A DNA stretch of 12,850 nucleotides from Asterionellopsis glacialis (taxonomy: Eukaryota > Bacillariophyta > Plagiogrammaphyceae > Rhaphoneidales > Asterionellopsidaceae): the NCBI GenBank assembly GCA_014885115.2, contig WKLE02002645.1, positions 1 through 12,850 of the forward strand, read 5' to 3'. Positions 9,725-12,850 of the stretch are shown piece by piece (position 1 is the first letter of the stretch; each line of letters starts with the position of its first letter). Below the pieces are notes generated by a model. The model was given only the letters and a program-made list of their open reading frames with translations, had not been told where the DNA came from and searched no databases. The translations under genes and the position numbers were made by a program.

Positions 9725-10797
9725 TGGGTACGTCCCGATGAAAACCCAACCGGTATTTACTTGAGCAGTAACAAAAGGAGCTAGCTAGTCCTAAAGCATC
9801 CATTTCCTCGCTCAAGTTTGAACGTTGCTATCTGTGTGATGCAGTTAATTAACTACCTCGCTCGTTTTCTATGTTAGTCCTACAGAAACTTAGAGGCGTC
9901 TAATTAGAAAGTCTCTTAGAGGCTATGTAGGTTGATACACTAGTTGGCAGGACAAAATACTCGAAATACTGTATTACGCACTTCCTCTGCTTCCGGGTGG
10001 ATGCCAATAACGGATAATAATTGCAACTTCGTTAGCGTTTTTTTTTCCTTTCAATTTTTTGATCTCGTACGCATCGAATAGAATCTATGTAGACATCCGT
10101 ACAATATCTACACAACAGTTTTTCCATGTGCCTTCCATGCATACCGTTATTACGGTTGCTTAGTGATATGTAACTGCAATGCTCTGTGTATATAAATCTT
10201 CATCACTATATAATATCAATGAAGAATTTTGAACTGTTATAGGATATCTTTCGACTGGCTATTTTGAATATAGATATGCTTGCGTGATACCTGTAGAAAA
10301 TATAGGACGAGCTAAAGGATAGATGGCATGTTTGAATCTCTTGTGCGGTCGATCACATGGCGCATTGGCTTTTCGCACCCCCTCTCTCTAGAGCATTTGC
10401 CGAATGGAAGTGTTTTTAAGGTGGTAGAACGTTTTTTATTCACGCCTCGGCGTAAAATAAGAACTGTCCCTCTCGGGATTGATTTTTTGTGCTTTTATCT
10501 AGACTTTTTTTTTTTTTTTTTGACCCCAACACACTGGGAATGATCCATTTTATCCTATTCTTTGGTCAGAAGTGAGCACCCAATGTTTTACTAATAATAT
10601 ATTTTAGTTATATTCTGGCCTGAAATTGACCGGGAGAAACTTATTTGGTTTACTTTTCAAAAAAAAACACTAAAATCAGTAAAATCACGAAAATTATGCT
10701 ATTATGGCGATTCCTATTTTCTGAATTGCCTCTTGGTCAATTTCATAACAGAAAATATTACTTTATACATCTATCTAATGAATTGCATACTTAATTT
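9725..10797. other. Non-coding stretch upstream of the membrane protein gene
   Basis: No supported gene. The nonamer CTTAGAGGC repeats at 9889 and 9915. The palindrome TTAATTAA lies at about 9845, and an 18-T run ends near 10520. A 71-codon plus-strand frame (10328-10543) is Phe-rich at its end only because of that T run, and I do not accept it as a gene. The minus-strand promoter of the large gene should lie here, but no convincing core element is seen. Confidence 0.4.
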
Positions 10798-11345
10798 TTA
10801 CTCCATATCAGCATGAGAAGTGTTGGAATCGATGTTTGCATCATCGTCCAAGTCCATCTGATCTACCCTCAAAACCTCATCTGTCAACCACTCCACAGAA
10901 TTTGGTTTGTCAGGTAGCGATACACTGTCAGACGACATTTTTTGGGAGCTCGCCAATTTGGATTCCCTTTCTCCAAATTTCCTAAGTATTTCCTTCTCTG
11001 GATTTACATAGGCGTCATTTTTTTAGTGCTGTTGGTTTTTTGATACTCGCTATTTTTTCCAAAATTTTGGTTCCTGCTTGCTTGGCATTTTGTGTTGTTT
11101 CTTCTTGTCCTCCGATTGTTGCAACCCTTGCTTTTTTTGTTGGTTGTTTGTATTTCAAGCAAGATTGATGACTTTGTCATGAATGACCAACTAGACAACA
11201 AGGTCTTACTACTAAATGATTGATCTAACCCATGCAAATATGAGCAACCTTGCAACGGACCATTCACAATATGACAAGTACACTGTAATGTTACAGCAAC
11301 ACTACAACACAGACCAGTCCTTGACAGGATCAACATATATTGCAT
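10798..11345 (-). pseudogene. Small broken gene: basic then acidic reading frame
   Basis: The last 46 codons from an ATG at 10938 encode an acidic peptide (MSSDSVSLPDKPNSVEW...) ending at TAA 10798-10800. The same frame stays open upstream to about 11015, where a TAA lies at an A7 run. The neighbouring frame (11345-11004) carries a basic, Asn/Lys/Arg-rich stretch (NNRRTRRNNTK) that would join it if the A7 run had lost or gained a base. The pair could be one nucleic-acid-binding element protein with a frameshift. No family is recognised; the acidic frame alone could be a short real C-terminus. Confidence 0.35.
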
Positions 11346-11407
11346 GCTGCCTTACCATGCCGCATGAGACAGTCCCCATATTAGGTCACCAGAAATGGGG
11401 GCAAGTG

Positions 11408-11413
11408 CAGTAG
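11408..11413. repeat. Target-site duplication CAGTAG, left
   Basis: CAGTAG directly abuts the left terminal inverted repeat and is repeated exactly after the right one at 12029-12034. Confidence 0.8.
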
Positions 11414-12028
11414 AGTTGTTCCAGGATTAGGTGGACCAACTTGTGACATCTGGTCCGTAGACTCCACGTAGACCCAAAATTCATATTTTTGAATTATACA
11501 CATATTAATCGATAAATACTTTTATATACTTTGAAAAATTTTATATACATATTCATACTTTAATATTTTTTATAGAAAAATATACAATATATATATTCAT
11601 ACATGTATACATTATATTCTGGCATGGCTGACTTGTATCGGAATTGAATGCAATGACAGCCTGGCCAGTGCACTTTCGGGCATTGCAGGCTCCCTCAACG
11701 GACAAAAATTGGCTGTTGCACCCAGATCTCTTCTGATCAATCTTGCAAAATGGTGCTGTTTGCGGTACCGATTTCTCGACAACCAGCCATTTTTACCTAA
11801 CAACCACCAGTGGTGTTCCATGCAGAAGCTCCTTGTGCATGGAACGCCACTGGTGGTTTTTAGGTAATAGTGGCTGGTTGTCGAGAAATTGGTACCGTAA
11901 AAAGGTACGTCTGTCCTTCCTCACAAAAAAATAACACGTAAAATTACTAGCTTTGATTAATTTGATTCCAAAAAAAAAATTATGTCACAGCCCAGTACTG
12001 GACTGGTCCACCTAATCCTGGAACTACT
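11414..12028. mobile_element. 615-bp non-autonomous inverted-repeat element (MITE-like)
   Basis: The 25-bp terminal inverted repeats at 11414-11438 and 12004-12028 differ at one position (core GTTCCAGGATTAGGTGGACCA). A 6-bp CAGTAG duplication flanks both ends. The interior has no coding region. Its left third is very AT-rich (11470-11620) and its right part holds a long hairpin (11764-11896). The left dispersed-repeat copy reads GCCTACTGCAC without interruption at 365-374, matching what remains here when the element and one duplication are removed. The superfamily is not assigned. Confidence 0.85.
11764..11896. repeat. Long hairpin, 61-bp arms, 11-nt loop
   Basis: Left arm 11764-11824 and right arm 11836-11896 are reverse complements with five mismatches, and GGTACC marks both outer ends. 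The loop is GAAGCTCCTTG. Transcription of either strand would give a near-perfect double-stranded RNA stem. Mirror-image reading frames on the two strands (both with a SGWLSRN/NGWLSRN-like stretch) are by-products of the palindrome. Confidence 0.9.
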
Positions 12029-12034
12029 CAGTAG
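12029..12034. repeat. Target-site duplication CAGTAG, right
   Basis: Exact copy of 11408-11413, immediately outside the right terminal inverted repeat. Confidence 0.8.
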
Positions 12035-12443
12035 GCAAGTCGTGCAATAGTTACAACTTGCATACGATGATGTCAATCAACCATAGTACATACATACTAC
12101 GATGAAATGATGTCACAGATGAGGTGTGGTGACACGCTGCATATGAAGATGCACTGATGTCATGGGCAAAGCATGTGTGGTGACGCTCTGCAGCAACACG
12201 ACTCCAAGCGGGATGTGTCATGTCAGAACACGGTGATGCACTGTCACTCCATGGTGGTACGACTCTAGTTGTGACACCAAACAGGTGATCCGACAGACTC
12301 TCATTGGTGGCCTCAGGGAGTTCAGTTCACATGATAAAACCAAACTCTGCTGGAACCAAACTCTAAGTAGATTGGCCATAGGATCCTGTACAAGAAATAG
12401 ATGTCAAAGACAAAACGGTGAATTGGTGAGTGTTTTTTAGAAC
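12029..12443 (-). repeat. Dispersed repeat, right copy (inverted relative to 1-371)
   Basis: The reverse complement aligns with 1-371 in order: TCACCAATT, GGATCCTA, ATCTACTTAGAGTT, GGTTTTA, ATGTGAAC, the CCAAT box (ATTGG at 12303), CACCGTGTTCTG, three TGATGTCA octamers (12155, 12108, 12068) and GTTGATTGACAT. The 615-bp element inserted at its end nearest the window centre. The copies have drifted and carry indels, so they are old. Confidence 0.75.
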
Positions 12444-12518
12444 TAGTTAAAATAGGTAATAATTTATTCACTTCAGCAACTCTACTTTCCTTTTCTACTT
12501 TCCTTTTCAATATTGTTG

Positions 12519-12849
12519 TCAGCATAGTGCAAGGCCCATTCCTGCTTCTCCATATTCTCTATGCCCCCAAGTAGTTTCATTGCCACACATATTTAATTCA
12601 GCATTTTTTGTTAAACAAGAACCTTGAAAATTAGATCAAACTTGTATGCAGGATCATATCCAGGGTCTCCATGTTTGGGTGCTGTTTTGTTGTTGCATAT
12701 TTTTTTAAATCTTTTTATTGAAGCCATCTGCACTGTGGGAGTGCATTATAAACCAAATCATAAAAGTCGGCACAACCTCTCATCCAATGTCTGTGAATAG
12801 CTCCATCACTAGCACCCCTTATATCATCATGTACAACCACACTATCAAA
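12519..12849 (-). pseudogene. piggyBac-type transposase fragment, broken, runs off window edge
   Basis: On the minus strand a frame entering from the right edge reads DDIRGASDGAIHRHW and ALPQCRWLQ, then TAA at 12717-12715. It continues in frame through KHGDPGYDPAYKFDLIFK to a second TAA. A shifted frame then reads ETTWGHREYGEAGMG before ending at 12521-12519. The order of these blocks (a conserved helix, a GDP-YDP-YKFD block, then an ETTWGH-GYGEAG block) matches diatom proteins I remember annotated as piggyBac-derived. That assignment is from memory and could not be searched. The two stops and the frameshift make it dead. Only part of the N-terminal/catalytic region is present, and no TTAA-flanked termini were found. 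Confidence 0.55.
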
Positions 12850-12850
12850 T

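Noticed and set aside
11216..11413. Plus-strand 65-codon frame ending in the target duplication
   Set aside because: No motif, and the position next to the insertion makes the stop accidental. The upstream sequence does not continue it.
11612..11934. Two similar short frames on opposite strands sharing a GWLSRN motif
   Set aside because: Both arise from the two arms of the hairpin at 11764-11896; the shared motif is the palindrome, not a protein family.
1..12850. tRNA, rRNA or CRISPR structures
   Set aside because: No T-loop plus acceptor pairing, rRNA signature or regularly spaced direct-repeat array was found by eye. A tRNAscan or Rfam search would settle it.

Overview
The window looks like nuclear DNA of a stramenopile, most likely a diatom. 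It is AT-rich, with long non-coding stretches. Its one large intact gene has short GTAAG...AG introns and the layout of a diatom surface or silica-compartment membrane protein: signal peptide, RXL motif, single C-terminal membrane span and a very basic tail. A diverged piggyBac-type transposase remnant of a kind I associate with diatom genomes lies at the right edge. The diatom call is inference from these features. Pennate versus centric cannot be decided.

Layout. Positions 1-371 and 12029-12443 are two diverged copies of one dispersed repeat in inverted orientation. Between 310 and about 4130 the minus strand holds two decayed coding regions of an unrecognised element-like gene pair (ORF-A upstream, ORF-B downstream), broken by stops and frameshifts. 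From 4150 to 4500 there is a set of short direct repeats (GCTTAGAAGTAACT) and a degenerate fold-back element. From 4500 to 5680 I see no gene. At 5763-6140 (+) is the end of an EamA/DMT-type membrane transporter with no recognisable start. It converges on the main gene at 6353-9526 (-): three exons, 976 aa, two related extracellular modules in tandem, one membrane span and an Arg/Ser/Lys-rich tail. From 9725 to 10797 I see no gene. A small acidic reading frame, probably part of a broken gene, lies at 10798-11345 (-). A 615-bp non-autonomous inverted-repeat element with a 61-bp-arm hairpin occupies 11414-12028, flanked by a 6-bp target duplication. It interrupts the right copy of the dispersed repeat. 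A broken piggyBac-like transposase fragment runs off the right edge (-).

How it fits together. Only the 976-aa membrane protein looks like an intact host gene. Both of its introns fall at nearly the same point of the two tandem modules, so exon 2 is almost exactly one module period. The rest is mostly mobile-element debris from at least three families. The best-resolved event is the insertion of the 615-bp element, because the left repeat copy preserves the uninterrupted target site.
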